Shown here: positions 34,901 to 44,220 of the stretch, in pieces | Numbering within the stretch: the first letter of the stretch is position 1 | How the letters are laid out: each line of letters opens with the position of its first letter | Source of the DNA: Flavobacterium denitrificans DSM 15936 | Lineage (GTDB): Bacteria; Bacteroidota; Bacteroidia; Flavobacteriales; Flavobacteriaceae | Assembly (NCBI RefSeq): GCF_000425445.1 | Contig: NZ_AUDL01000016.1 | Coordinates: 1-64,000, forward strand | DNA length: 64,000 bases | Direction: 5' to 3' | Position numbers and translations under genes: made by a program | The notes under the pieces: generated by a model | What the model saw: only the letters and a program-made list of their open reading frames with translations | Databases searched by the model: none | Told to the model about the DNA's origin: nothing

Positions 34901-35479
34901 ATGGAAGCAAACGACTTTATAACATTAGTAATATCAAGCTTAGCTTTGTTAGTATCGGGACTTGTATATTGGGAAAGTAACTATGTTTTTAAACTCGACA
35001 CTGTTTTAGGCAAGCACGCAAAGTTAGGTTTAATTGGAACTGATGGTAAGATTTACCCTCTTATAATGGCGAATGTAACATTTATTAATAATGGTGGAAA
35101 AACTGATTCAATTGAAGATACTAAATTATTAGTAGAAATTAATGGAAATGGTGTTGCGACCTATGAGCACGAATTTATAACAGCTAGGGAATTTACGGAT
35201 ATCTACAACAATAATGCACAATCTACAGAGATATTGCCTATCATAGTTAATGGGAAAAGCAATACATTAAAGAGATATGGTTTTCAAGCTATTCCAAAAA
35301 TAAATCAGGAAATGATACCAGTTAAATTTAATGTAAAATTAACTTTATACGTTAAGCTTCATGGTCGTTGGATTAAACAAAAGCAATACCAATGTAAAAA
35401 CATTTCAAATGTGTGGCAAAATTTAAATCCTGTAGGGGCATTTGAAGAAAAAATTATTAGTTTGGTGGAAGTGAATTAA
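34901..35479 (+). CDS. Membrane-anchored beta-rich protein, unknown
   Basis: A 192-aa protein with one N-terminal membrane helix (residues 6-25, ITLVISSLALLVSGLVYW) and a beta-rich extracytoplasmic or cytoplasmic domain. Residues 50-110 (IMANVTFINNGGKTDSIEDT) resemble a beta-sandwich. It lies 189 bases after the coiled-coil gene; the gap has only a doubtful 24-codon frame at 34799. It is the last gene of the cluster. Family and function unknown. Confidence 0.65.
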   Translation: MEANDFITLVISSLALLVSGLVYWESNYVFKLDTVLGKHAKLGLIGTDGKIYPLIMANVTFINNGGKTDSIEDTKLLVEINGNGVATYEHEFITAREFTDIYNNNAQSTEILPIIVNGKSNTLKRYGFQAIPKINQEMIPVKFNVKLTLYVKLHGRWIKQKQYQCKNISNVWQNLNPVGAFEEKIISLVEVN

Positions 35480-35671
35480 TATTTTCTTCGAAACTGCCAT
35501 GCTAGTGAGTGTTCCTCTCGTGCCCGCATGAAAAGTTTACCTAGATATAATTGTTTTAATTCTTGCTATAGAATTTTGCACTTTGCGTTCACGAGCAAGA
35601 TGCTCGCGCTAGCGACTGAATTATTCAAGAATCGTTTTTTATTCAATAAATTGCCTTTTGAAACCTAAACA

Positions 35672-35750
35672 CCCTAGCCCTGATGGAAGCGACATCCTTT
35701 TGCGCCGGGGTTCGGCGTAAAAGATATAGAGGACAGCAGGAAATAGCTCC
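35672..35750. repeat. Intergenic repeat family E, well-preserved copy
   Basis: It opens with ccctagccctgatggaagcg and closes with ggacagcaggaaatagctcc, with an internal GC hairpin (gcgccggggttcggcg). An inverted relative lies at 43077-43165 and a decayed one at 391-478. The rest of the 35480-35960 gap shows small inverted repeats (agcaagatgctcgc) but no gene. Confidence 0.8.
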
Positions 35751-35960
35751 TAATTAAATTTAAAATTCCAAATACGTTTTTGAAGCTTAGGACATTTCAA
35801 AATCTTGTTATACTCGCTAATTTTTTTTAAATTTGAGTAAATGAAATACTCAAAATAGAAAGTCACACACTCATGTTGTCCGTTAGAGTTATTCGGGAAA
35901 TTATCTATACGGGATTTTCAAACAGATGGCAAAATAGTATCATACATAAATCTTCAAGGC

Positions 35961-36251
35961 ATGAGTTACGAAAAAATCAAAGAAGAATTTATTAAAAGTG
36001 CGGAAGCGTATATAAACGCAAAGCGCCAGCCGTTTGAGAAATTATCAGGCATGGAACTAGTAGATGCAAAATCTCACTATCTTGATGGTTTTCAAGATTA
36101 CATCATGCACCTAAACTTTACATTAAATGCATTGGTTGAGGAACATTCGATATCTTTTAAAACTCTTGAAGAGGCAAATGCTTTCCAAGATTTCATGAAA
36201 CCGACTTTTGGTAGTATTGCTGTAAAGTTTACGGAAGGACTTATTGAGTAA
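35961..36251 (+). CDS. Small helical protein, unknown
   Basis: A 96-aa, helical, acidic protein (MSYEKIKEEFIKSAEAYINA...). The frame has good codon structure and no overlap with repeats, which makes it a likely gene. No cysteine, membrane helix or motif. It stands alone between repeat family E and a family C block, so its context tells nothing. Function unknown. Confidence 0.6.
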   Translation: MSYEKIKEEFIKSAEAYINAKRQPFEKLSGMELVDAKSHYLDGFQDYIMHLNFTLNALVEEHSISFKTLEEANAFQDFMKPTFGSIAVKFTEGLIE

Positions 36252-36360
36252 AAGAGAAAATTTGCGTTTTCATATGCCTTCTCCCGATAGCCATCGGGAA
36301 CGCTCAGGATGACAAGCGAGTTAAAACTTCAATTCTAATGTCAAAAACAATCACAAAAAA

Positions 36361-36402
36361 ACCTTAGAACCTTAGCATCTTAGAACCTCAGAACCTAAAA
36401 AA
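36361..36402. repeat. Family C repeat block
   Basis: cttagaaccttagcatctta and a following gaacctcagaacct resemble the blocks at 24650-24850 and 43840-43866. Just before it (36283-36318) is a short inverted repeat cccgatagccatcggga with a ggatgacaag tail like family D. Confidence 0.6.
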
Positions 36403-36436
36403 ATAAGTATTTTTGTGAAATCATATTTCAGAAAAA

Positions 36437-39346
36437 ATGTCACTACTTAAAGATTTAGAGCAATTAGCCGGCGAACTCGAGGGCACACTTTTATACGATG
36501 ATCTTCATAAAACACTTTATTCGACAGATGCATCGGTGTACCGGATTCGGCCAAATGCAGTGGCTTTGCCTAAATCTGTGGCTGATATTAGTAGGTTGAT
36601 TCGCTTTGCGAGAGAACACAATATTTCGGTTACACCAAGAACGGCTGGAACTTCACTTGCCGGACAAGCCGTTGGCGACGGACTTGTGATTGATGTTTCG
36701 AAGCATTTTACCAAAATATTAGGTTATGATGCCGAGAAAAAAACAGTTACGGTTCAACCCGGTGTTATTCGCGATGAACTGAATTTATATTTAAAACCTT
36801 TCGGTGTATTTTTCGCGCCAATTACTTCGACTTCAAATCGTGCGATGATTGGCGGCATGGTGGGAAATAATTCTTCTGGAACCACTTCGATTCGGTATGG
36901 CGTTACGCGCGATAAAATTGCTGAAGTAAAAGCGATTTTGAGCGATGGAACAGAAGTAGTTTTTGGCGAATTGACATCGGCGGAATTTATCGAGAAAACC
37001 AAAGGCGATTCTTTAGAAAATAAAATTTACAAAAGCGTTTACGACGAACTTTCGGTAAAAGAAAATCAGGAAGAAATTATAAAAGAGTTCCCGAAACCAG
37101 AAATTCACAGACGAAATACAGGTTACGCGGTTGATATTCTGCTAAAATCAGAAATCTTTGGCGGAACAGAACCGACAATAAATTTAGGGAAACTACTTTG
37201 CGGAAGCGAGGGAACTTTGGCTTTTACAACCGAAATCACTTTAAAAGTTGACGATTTACCGCCAGCGCACAGTATAATGGTCGTTGGGCATTATCATACG
37301 ATTCAGGAATCTTTGGAATCTGTTGTGGTGGCGATGAAACATCATTTGTATACTTGCGAAATGATCGACGACACGATTTTGGATTGCACCAAAACAAATC
37401 GCGAACACATTAAAAACCGTTTCTTTTTGGTTGGAGAACCCAAAGCGATTATGCTGTTTGAAGTGGCTTCGCACACTTTAGAAGATGCCGAAAATCAAGC
37501 GAATGCTTTAATTGCCGATTTAGAAAAACACAATTTTGGTTATGCTTTAGTAAAAATTTACGGTTCTGATATTGATAAAGCCAACGAACTTAGAAAAGCC
37601 GGACTCGGACTTTTAGGAAGTATTGTTGGCGACAACAAAGCCGCAGATTCTATTGAAGATACAGCGGTAGAATTAAGTGATTTGCCAGCTTATATTGCGG
37701 AGTTTTCTGCGATGATGTTAAGCCACGGACAGGAAGCGATTTATTACGCTCATGCCGGTGCTGGAGAATTGCATTTGCGTCCGGTTTTGAATTTGAAGAA
37801 AACGGAAGATCTAAAATTATTCAGAACCATTGCGACCGATGTGGCGCATTTGGTGAAAAAATACAGAGGTTCGTTGAGCGGTGAACATGGCGATGGAATC
37901 GTGCGCGGGGAATTTATTCCGTTTATGATTGGCGATAAGAATTACGAATTGCTGAAAAGAATCAAATTAGCGTTTGACCCGAATTCGGTTTTCAATATCG
38001 GGAAAATTGTCAACGCTTTGAAAATGGATGAAAACCATCGTGTGGTTTCGGGCAGAGTAGAACCGGATATTAAAACGTTTCAGGATTTTTCAGACAGTTT
38101 AGGCATTTTGCGTGCTGCTGAAAAATGCAATGGTTCTGGCGATTGTCGAAAAATGCCATCGGCAGGAGGAGCAATGTGTCCGAGTTATCGTGCGACGCGA
38201 AATGAAAAAGAAACGACTCGTGCAAGAGCCAATGCTTTACGCGAATATTTGACGTATTCTGAAAAAGAAAACAAATTTGACCAGAAAGAATTATACGAAG
38301 TTTTTGAGTTGTGTGTAAGCTGTAAAGCCTGCGCTAGCGAATGTCCGAGTAATGTTGACGTTGCGACTCTTAAAGCCGAATTTTTATACCAATATCAAAA
38401 AGCAAACGGATTTTCGACCCGAAACAAGATTTTCGCCAACAACGCAAAATTGAACAAAATGGGAAGCAAATTCCCGTCAATTACGAATTTTATTTCGAAT
38501 CAATCTTTGGTAAAAAAAACAATGGGAATTGCGCCTGAAAGACAAGTTCCATTGTTAGCGAAAAAGACTTTTAGAAAATGGTTTGTCAATAATAAACCAA
38601 CAAAAACAGATTTTCCGAATGGAAGATTGTATTTGTTTGTTGACGAATTCACGAATTATTATGATGTCAATATCGGGATTGATGCTTTCGAATTATTGAC
38701 TAAATTAGGCTACGAAGTTTTAATCGTAAATCACGAAGAAAGCGGAAGAACTTATTTATCAAAAGGATTTTTGGAAGAAGCCAAAAAGATCACTGACATC
38801 AATATTAATATATTCAAAGATTTGATTTCCGCGAAAGCGCCATTAATAGGAATTGAACCTTCGGCGATTTTGACTTTTAGAGATGAATATTTACGATTGG
38901 CCTCGGATAAAGAAAATGCTGAACGTATTTCGCAAAACGCTTTCACCATTGAAGAATTCTTCAAAAAAGAAATCATCGACGGAAAAATAACGCCAGATTC
39001 TTTTTCTGAAGAAACAAAAGAAATCAAAATTCATGGACATTGCCATCAAAAGTCTTTAAGCTCTGTTGAAGCGACTTTTGCTATGCTGAATCTTCCAAAA
39101 AATAATACGGTTACGATTTATAATTCGGGTTGCTGCGGAATGGCGGGTTCTTTTGGTTATGAAAAAGAACATTATCAAGTGAGTATGCAAATGGGAGAAG
39201 ATACGCTTTTCCCAAAAGTACGCAACACTGCCGAAAATGTGAAAATCGCCGCTGCAGGAACAAGCTGTCGCCATCAAATTTATGATGGAACAAAACGTGA
39301 AGCGCAGCATCCTGTTAGTATTTTGAAAAGCTGCCTTAAATTTTAA
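36437..39346 (+). CDS. FAD-linked oxidase / Fe-S oxidoreductase fusion (D-2-hydroxyacid dehydrogenase type)
   Basis: A 969-aa fusion. Residues 1-480 are a PCMH/VAO-type FAD-linked oxidase (PRTAGTSLAGQAVG; MIGGMVGNNSSG; LCGSEGTLAF; GEHGDGIVRGEF). Next comes a ferredoxin-like part with two cysteine groups (CNGSGDCRK...MCPSYRAT and CVSCKACASECPSN). The C-terminal domain has cysteine-rich CCG motifs (HGHCHQKS, NSGCCGMAGSFG, GTSCRHQ). This order is that of YdiJ/Dld-like oxidases of D-lactate or D-2-hydroxyglutarate, passing electrons to quinone at the membrane. The substrate is not determinable. Confidence 0.92.
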   Translation: MSLLKDLEQLAGELEGTLLYDDLHKTLYSTDASVYRIRPNAVALPKSVADISRLIRFAREHNISVTPRTAGTSLAGQAVGDGLVIDVSKHFTKILGYDAEKKTVTVQPGVIRDELNLYLKPFGVFFAPITSTSNRAMIGGMVGNNSSGTTSIRYGVTRDKIAEVKAILSDGTEVVFGELTSAEFIEKTKGDSLENKIYKSVYDELSVKENQEEIIKEFPKPEIHRRNTGYAVDILLKSEIFGGTEPTINLGKLLCGSEGTLAFTTEITLKVDDLPPAHSIMVVGHYHTIQESLESVVVAMKHHLYTCEMIDDTILDCTKTNREHIKNRFFLVGEPKAIMLFEVASHTLEDAENQANALIADLEKHNFGYALVKIYGSDIDKANELRKAGLGLLGSIVGDNKAADSIEDTAVELSDLPAYIAEFSAMMLSHGQEAIYYAHAGAGELHLRPVLNLKKTEDLKLFRTIATDVAHLVKKYRGSLSGEHGDGIVRGEFIPFMIGDKNYELLKRIKLAFDPNSVFNIGKIVNALKMDENHRVVSGRVEPDIKTFQDFSDSLGILRAAEKCNGSGDCRKMPSAGGAMCPSYRATRNEKETTRARANALREYLTYSEKENKFDQKELYEVFELCVSCKACASECPSNVDVATLKAEFLYQYQKANGFSTRNKIFANNAKLNKMGSKFPSITNFISNQSLVKKTMGIAPERQVPLLAKKTFRKWFVNNKPTKTDFPNGRLYLFVDEFTNYYDVNIGIDAFELLTKLGYEVLIVNHEESGRTYLSKGFLEEAKKITDININIFKDLISAKAPLIGIEPSAILTFRDEYLRLASDKENAERISQNAFTIEEFFKKEIIDGKITPDSFSEETKEIKIHGHCHQKSLSSVEATFAMLNLPKNNTVTIYNSGCCGMAGSFGYEKEHYQVSMQMGEDTLFPKVRNTAENVKIAAAGTSCRHQIYDGTKREAQHPVSILKSCLKF

Positions 39347-39379
39347 ATTTTAGATTTTAGAATGTAGATTTTAGATTTT

Positions 39380-39536
39380 TTTTCACGCAGATTTGGCAGA
39401 TTAAGCAGATTTGTTTTTTATTAAAGATAGGTGTAATTTTTTCGCTGAATAAAAATCAGCTATATCTGCTAAATCTGCGAGAGAAAATATAGGCACAGAT
39501 AGAAAAAATAATTCGTGAATTCGCGGCAAAAAAAAA
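39380..39536. repeat. Intergenic repeats: family B inverted pair and family A copy
   Basis: cacgcagatttggcagatta (about 39383) pairs with the inverted tctgctaaatctgcgaga (about 39467), giving a long imperfect hairpin. Next to it lies ataattcgtgaattcgcggc (family A). A second family B pair occurs at 41670-41776. The 39347-39647 gap holds no gene. Confidence 0.7.
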
Positions 39537-39647
39537 CATTAGAAAACAAAATCTTCTATTATATTTGAAATAAAGATAATTTTTGCATTATTTGCAAAAT
39601 AAAACCAGAACGACTGAAATAAATCAATTTTTAATAGCAAAAAATAT

Positions 39648-41579
39648 ATGGCATTTTCAAGTTTATTCCGAAAGAAAACGGTGCAGGATATTCTGAAACA
39701 GGTTGCAAAAAATGAGGCAGACGGACATGAAGCATTAGGAAAGCATCTTACAACCAGAGATTTAACTGCTTTCGGAATTGCTGCAATTGTTGGTGCGGGT
39801 ATTTTCAGCACCATAGGAAAAGCGAGTGCAGACGGAGGGCCAGCTGTAATATTTTTATTCCTTTTTACCGCTCTTGCGTGTAGTTTTGCTGCTTTTGCTT
39901 ACGCCGAATTTGCTTCAATGGTTCCGGTTTCAGGAAGTGCTTATACCTATTCTTATGTGGCTTTTGGAGAAATTATCGCTTGGATAATAGGATGGGCTTT
40001 AATTATGGAATATGCCGTCGGAAACATAACCGTCGCGATATCGTGGAGTGATTATTTTACCGGACTGCTTCAGAGTGGCGGAATTCATTTGCCACAATGG
40101 ATTCAGATGGATTATCTAACCGCTTCAAACGGATTTAACGATGCCGAGGCTTTAATGCGAGGCGGAAAAACATTCGAAAATTTAAGTACGGCGCTACAGC
40201 AAGCTCATACAGCTTGGACAACAGCACCAACAATAGGATCTTTTCATTTTGTAACTGATTTGCCTGCTTTATTTATTATTATTCTGATTACAGCTTTGGT
40301 TTACAGAGGAATGAAAGAATCTCGTAATGCAAGTAACTTAATGGTTGTTGTAAAACTTTGTGTGGTTCTTTTGGTAATTGCAGTGGGAGTATTTTATGTG
40401 GATACAGCAAACTGGGATCCGTTTGCACCAAATGGGGTTAGTGGTGTTTTAAAAGGCGTATCAGCAGTTTTCTTTGCTTATATTGGTTTCGATGCAATTT
40501 CTACAACTGCCGAAGAATGTAAAAATCCACAGCGTGATTTACCGCGAGGTATGATGTGGGCTATTATCATTTGTACCCTTTTGTATATTGCAATTGCCTT
40601 GGTTTTAACCGGAATGGTAAAATATCACGAATTGAATGTTGGAGATCCTCTTGCATTTGTTTTCGATAAATTGGACTTAAAATGGATGTCGGGAATTATT
40701 GCCGTGAGTGCGGTAGTGGCAATGGCGAGCGTTTTATTGGTTTTTCAAATGGGACAGCCTCGTATCTGGATGAGTATGAGCCGTGACGGATTGCTTCCAA
40801 AGAAATTCTCAACTGTTCACCCAAGATTCAAAACACCATCTTTTGCAACTATTGTAACAGGATTTGTAGTAGCAGTTCCAGCATTATTTTTAAACTTGAC
40901 AATGGTAACCGATTTATGCAGTATCGGAACTTTGTTTGCCTTTGTATTAGTTTGTGCGGGAGTTTTGGTCCTTCAAAATAAACCTGAGATTCCGAGAGGA
41001 AAATTCAAAACACCTTATATCAATTCAAAATATATTTTGCCAGTTTTAATTATTGCGGGGCTGTATTATGCTTTTGCAATAAACAATAAAGCGACAATGG
41101 CTTTTGTAAATAATGAAGCGCAGATAAATGATGCTACAACCATTGTAACTTCATTGAACAAAGAAGAATCAGCACAAGTATTTACTTATTTAGAAAGTAT
41201 TGAAGCAAATAATAAAACGGCCGAAACTTCGGATTTAGAACATTTATTGAGCCAATATCAAGATGATGAGGTTAAATATGCAGAGGTGGTAAAAGGATTG
41301 CCAATTGATGATTCTCTAAAATATGAATCAGGTTTCCAATTATTCAAGCACAAAATCCCAATGTGGATTTTCCTTTTTGTTTTACTTGGATTAGCGGTTT
41401 GGGCATTCAGAAAAAACCTTTCTTTGATTCCGCTTTTAGGATTAATTTGCTGTCTCTACATGATGGCTGAATTAAGCGTTTGGAACTGGATTTATTTCAC
41501 GATTTGGTTAATAATAGGATTAGTAATTTATTTTACTTACAGTAGAAAAAATAGTAAACTAAACGTAGGAAATTATTAA
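39648..41579 (+). CDS. APC-superfamily amino acid permease with C-terminal insertion
   Basis: A 643-aa transporter. The APC signature GIAAIVGAGIFSTIG begins the first helix, and about 12 hydrophobic segments follow, including the FDAISTTAEECKNPQRDLPRG loop typical of cationic amino-acid permeases (CAT/YfnA type). Unusually, a polar stretch of 85-90 residues (NNEAQINDATTIV ... LPIDDSLKYESG) separates the last helices. This makes it longer than the usual 470-500 aa. Terminator downstream, stand-alone unit. Substrate unknown. Confidence 0.9.
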   Translation: MAFSSLFRKKTVQDILKQVAKNEADGHEALGKHLTTRDLTAFGIAAIVGAGIFSTIGKASADGGPAVIFLFLFTALACSFAAFAYAEFASMVPVSGSAYTYSYVAFGEIIAWIIGWALIMEYAVGNITVAISWSDYFTGLLQSGGIHLPQWIQMDYLTASNGFNDAEALMRGGKTFENLSTALQQAHTAWTTAPTIGSFHFVTDLPALFIIILITALVYRGMKESRNASNLMVVVKLCVVLLVIAVGVFYVDTANWDPFAPNGVSGVLKGVSAVFFAYIGFDAISTTAEECKNPQRDLPRGMMWAIIICTLLYIAIALVLTGMVKYHELNVGDPLAFVFDKLDLKWMSGIIAVSAVVAMASVLLVFQMGQPRIWMSMSRDGLLPKKFSTVHPRFKTPSFATIVTGFVVAVPALFLNLTMVTDLCSIGTLFAFVLVCAGVLVLQNKPEIPRGKFKTPYINSKYILPVLIIAGLYYAFAINNKATMAFVNNEAQINDATTIVTSLNKEESAQVFTYLESIEANNKTAETSDLEHLLSQYQDDEVKYAEVVKGLPIDDSLKYESGFQLFKHKIPMWIFLFVLLGLAVWAFRKNLSLIPLLGLICCLYMMAELSVWNWIYFTIWLIIGLVIYFTYSRKNSKLNVGNY

Positions 41580-41603
41580 TTGTGAATTATAAATTATAAA
41601 TGG

Positions 41604-41646
41604 AAAAGCCGTTCTGAAACTAAATCAGAACGGCTTTTTATTTTTG
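41604..41646 (+). terminator. Terminator of the amino acid permease gene
   Basis: AAAAGCCGTTCTGA pairs perfectly with TCAGAACGGCTTTT, followed by a T-rich run. It starts 24 bases after the stop. Confidence 0.9.
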
Positions 41647-41669
41647 CCACAGATTATAAAGATTAAAAT

Positions 41670-41776
41670 GATTTTTCACGCAGATTTGGCAGATTTAAGC
41701 AGATAAACACGGATTTTTAATTTTAGATTAAATTTTAATCTGTTTAAATCAGCCAAATCTGCGAGAGGAAACCTTA
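41670..41776. repeat. Family B inverted repeat pair
   Basis: cacgcagatttggcagattt (about 41679) is mirrored by tcagccaaatctgcgagagg (about 41751). The right arm runs straight into the 3' end of the PLP-enzyme gene, whose last codons look repeat-derived. Confidence 0.75.
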
Positions 41777-43018
41777 GCGAACCTCTGCGTAAATTTCTTT
41801 GCGAATCTTTGCGGAATCTAAAACCCCAAGCTCCACCATACAAGCTTTCATCATTTCATAAGTGCGCTGAATATCATTATCCAAACCAATCGAAAAACGA
41901 ATCAAGCCATCAGTCAATCCCATTTCTTTTTGTTCTTCTAACGGAATTTCACTAGAAGTTGAGGTTCCCGGCGCGCTGAATAACGTTTTGTAAAAACCTA
42001 AACTTACGGCCAGATATCCTAAGTTTCGTTCCTGCATCAATTCCATTAATTCATTGGCTTTTTCCAAACTTCCAACATCAATAGTCAGCATTCCTCCAAA
42101 ACCATATTCAGGGTTAATCATCGTTTTGTACAATTCATGACTCGGGTGGCTTTTCAATCCCGGATAAACCGTTTTTAAACCGTCTTTTTCAAATTGATCG
42201 GCTAGAAAATGCGCATTATGACTGTGCTGTTTAATTCGGATATGAAGCGTTCTCAGGTTTTTCATTACACTTGCCGAACGCAAACTGTCCATTGTAGGTC
42301 CCAAAAGCATACTCGCACCCGAATTTACATTTTTCAGTGAGTTGATAAATTCTTTCGAAGCACAAGTTACGCCGCCAACTGTATCACTGCTTCCGTTAAT
42401 GTATTTCGTCAAACTGTGAATGACGATATCAGCACCTAATTTTGCTGGAGAAACCGATAAAGGCGAAAACGTATTATCGACGACTAGTTTCAAATTATGT
42501 TTCTTGGCAATTTTAGCCAAACCACGAATATCGGCAACTTCTAATAACGGATTGCTAACAGTTTCGCAATACAAAACTTTGGTTTTTGGTGTAATTGCAG
42601 CTTCTACAACATCCAATTTTGTAATGTCAACAAAACTTGTTTCAATTCCGAATCTTGGCGTAAAATTCTTCAAAAAAGCATAAGTTCCGCCGTAAATTGT
42701 TCTGCTTGATACGATATGATCACCCGCGCCGCACAATTGCAATAGAGTAGGTGTAATCGCTCCCATTCCCGAAGCCGAAACATTTGCTGTTTCTGTTCCT
42801 TCCATCGCAGCCAAAGCCTGATCTAAATACAAATTACTTGGCGAAGAATGGCGCGAATACAAATAACAGCCTTCCATATTTCCCTCAAAAGTATCAAACA
42901 TAGTTTTAGCCGAAAGAAAAGTATAAGTCGAGGAATCAGAAATCGACGGATTCACACCGCCAAATTCACCAAAGTATTGCAAATCCTGAATTTTATCTGC
43001 TGGATTGAAGTTTTTCAT
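41774..43018 (-). CDS. Cys/Met-metabolism PLP enzyme (methionine gamma-lyase / cystathionine gamma-synthase type)
   Basis: A 414-aa fold-type I PLP enzyme from ATG 43018 (a 13-codon extension upstream is unlikely). Family motifs: YSRHSSPSNLYL (phosphate-binding Tyr/Arg), ANVSASGMGAITPTL, VDNTFSPL (Asp for pyridine N) and VIHSLTKYINGSSD with the Schiff-base Lys. It cleaves or forms sulfur amino acids such as methionine, homocysteine or cystathionine; which reaction cannot be decided. It is divergent from an Lrp/AsnC regulator gene, which may control it. The last 11 codons overlap a family C-like repeat (cgcaaag / cgcagag). Confidence 0.9.
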   Translation of the reverse strand: MKNFNPADKIQDLQYFGEFGGVNPSISDSSTYTFLSAKTMFDTFEGNMEGCYLYSRHSSPSNLYLDQALAAMEGTETANVSASGMGAITPTLLQLCGAGDHIVSSRTIYGGTYAFLKNFTPRFGIETSFVDITKLDVVEAAITPKTKVLYCETVSNPLLEVADIRGLAKIAKKHNLKLVVDNTFSPLSVSPAKLGADIVIHSLTKYINGSSDTVGGVTCASKEFINSLKNVNSGASMLLGPTMDSLRSASVMKNLRTLHIRIKQHSHNAHFLADQFEKDGLKTVYPGLKSHPSHELYKTMINPEYGFGGMLTIDVGSLEKANELMELMQERNLGYLAVSLGFYKTLFSAPGTSTSSEIPLEEQKEMGLTDGLIRFSIGLDNDIQRTYEMMKACMVELGVLDSAKIRKEIYAEVR

Positions 43019-43076
43019 AGTAGTGAGTTTCAAGTTTTTATTTGTTTCAAGTTTCAAGTTCTTATTGTAGAGATTA

Positions 43077-43165
43077 GGAGCTGTTTCCTGCTATCCGTTT
43101 CAATCTTTTGTGTCTCGTTAAAGAAACGAGACACAAAAGGATTTTCACTTCTATCAGGGCTAGGG
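43077..43165. repeat. Family E repeat, inverted copy
   Basis: Reads ggagctgtttcctgctatcc to cttctatcagggctaggg, the reverse complement of the 35672 copy. In its centre is a strong hairpin (cttttgtgtctcgtt / aacgagacacaaaag, 43105-43140). It occupies the divergent gap between the PLP enzyme and the Lrp/AsnC gene; the rest of the gap (43166-43369) is AT-rich. Confidence 0.85.
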
Positions 43166-43369
43166 CACTCGTTTTCAAAAGAAATTCTATTCAAAGTAAG
43201 ATTGAATTAGAAAAATAATCAACATGTGATTTTATATTTAGATTTTAAAACTATAAAAATGTATTTATATTGATTTTTAATCTAAATTTGAATCTAAAAG
43301 TATTGTTGAACAGATTTTCTTTCATTTACAAAGACGCCATCAACTATCAACTAAAAACCATCAACCAAA

Positions 43370-43828
43370 ATGACTTTAGACGCTATAGATAAAAAACTTC
43401 TGGTTTTACTTCAAACCGATAGTAAAAAAACAACCAAAGAATTATCCTTGAAATTGGATCTTTCGGTTACAGCAGTATACGAACGAATCAAAAAATTAGA
43501 AAGAGAAGGAATAATTAAAAACTACGTTGCCTTAGTCGATAAATCTAAAATCGAAAAAGGATTTGTGGTTTTTTGCCATTTAAAATTGATTCAGCATACT
43601 AAAGAATTTCTAACCAAATTCGAAAGTGAAGTCATTAAATTAAACGAAGTTTTGGAATGCCATCACGTAAGTGGTGATTACGATTATATTCTGAAAGTCT
43701 TAGTAAAAGATATGGAAGCGTACAGAGAGTTTTTAGTCACAAAACTAACTTCGTTACAGCATATTGGAAGTACACAAAGTATGTTTATGATTAGTGAAGT
43801 GAAGAATTCGACGGTGATTTCTTTTTAG
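43370..43828 (+). CDS. Lrp/AsnC-family transcriptional regulator
   Basis: A 152-aa regulator: N-terminal winged helix-turn-helix (ATG to about 60; LDAIDKKLLVLLQTDSK and VTAVYERIKKLEREGI), then the RAM ligand-binding domain (65-150) with the typical VSGDYDYILKVLVKDMEAY. Such proteins form octamers that respond to amino acids. It is divergent from the sulfur amino acid PLP enzyme, so that gene is its likely target; a family E repeat lies between them. The start is preceded by a run of short caactatc-type repeats. Confidence 0.95.
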   Translation: MTLDAIDKKLLVLLQTDSKKTTKELSLKLDLSVTAVYERIKKLEREGIIKNYVALVDKSKIEKGFVVFCHLKLIQHTKEFLTKFESEVIKLNEVLECHHVSGDYDYILKVLVKDMEAYREFLVTKLTSLQHIGSTQSMFMISEVKNSTVISF

Positions 43829-43839
43829 AGGAACTAAGA

Positions 43840-44130
43840 TTCTAAGTTGCTGAGGTTCTAAGGTTTTTTCTGTAGAGGCGCACAGCAGTGCGTCTAACGT
43901 CCAGTTTGTCATTTCTGAAAAGAGAAATCGCACACGAAACTCCGCAAAGTATATTTCCAATCTTTGTCGACTCACTAGTGTGATTTCTCCTTTCAGTGGA
44001 AATGACATACTTTGTGAACTTAATAAAAACAAAAACTTTGCGGTTCTGCGTCTTTGCGAGACTAAAAAAAAGAAAAAACTTTGCGAACCTTCGCGTAATT
44101 CTTAGCGCCCTTTGCGGTAAAACTTCACAA
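43840..44130. repeat. Intergenic repeats: families C and D
   Basis: The 43829-44220 gap begins with ctaagttgctgaggttctaa (family C). Then a family D inverted unit: gtttgtcatttctgaaaagag is mirrored by cagtggaaatgacatacttt (43905-44015). After it come tttgcg-rich blocks (ctttgcggttctgcgtcttt, ttgcgaaccttcgcgtaatt). No gene; the lpdA promoter lies at its right end. Confidence 0.65.
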
Positions 44131-44185
44131 CAAAATTTCACACAAAAAACATTGAAAATTAAACTTCAAACAAAACTTTATTCCT

Positions 44186-44193
44186 TAATTTTG
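44186..44193 (+). promoter_or_regulatory. -7 promoter element (TAATTTTG) of lpdA
   Basis: TAATTTTG matches TAnnTTTG and sits 28 bases before the lpdA ATG. No TTG box at standard spacing was found. Confidence 0.5.
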
Positions 44194-44220
44194 TAACCGC
44201 TAAAATAAAAACAAAATACT

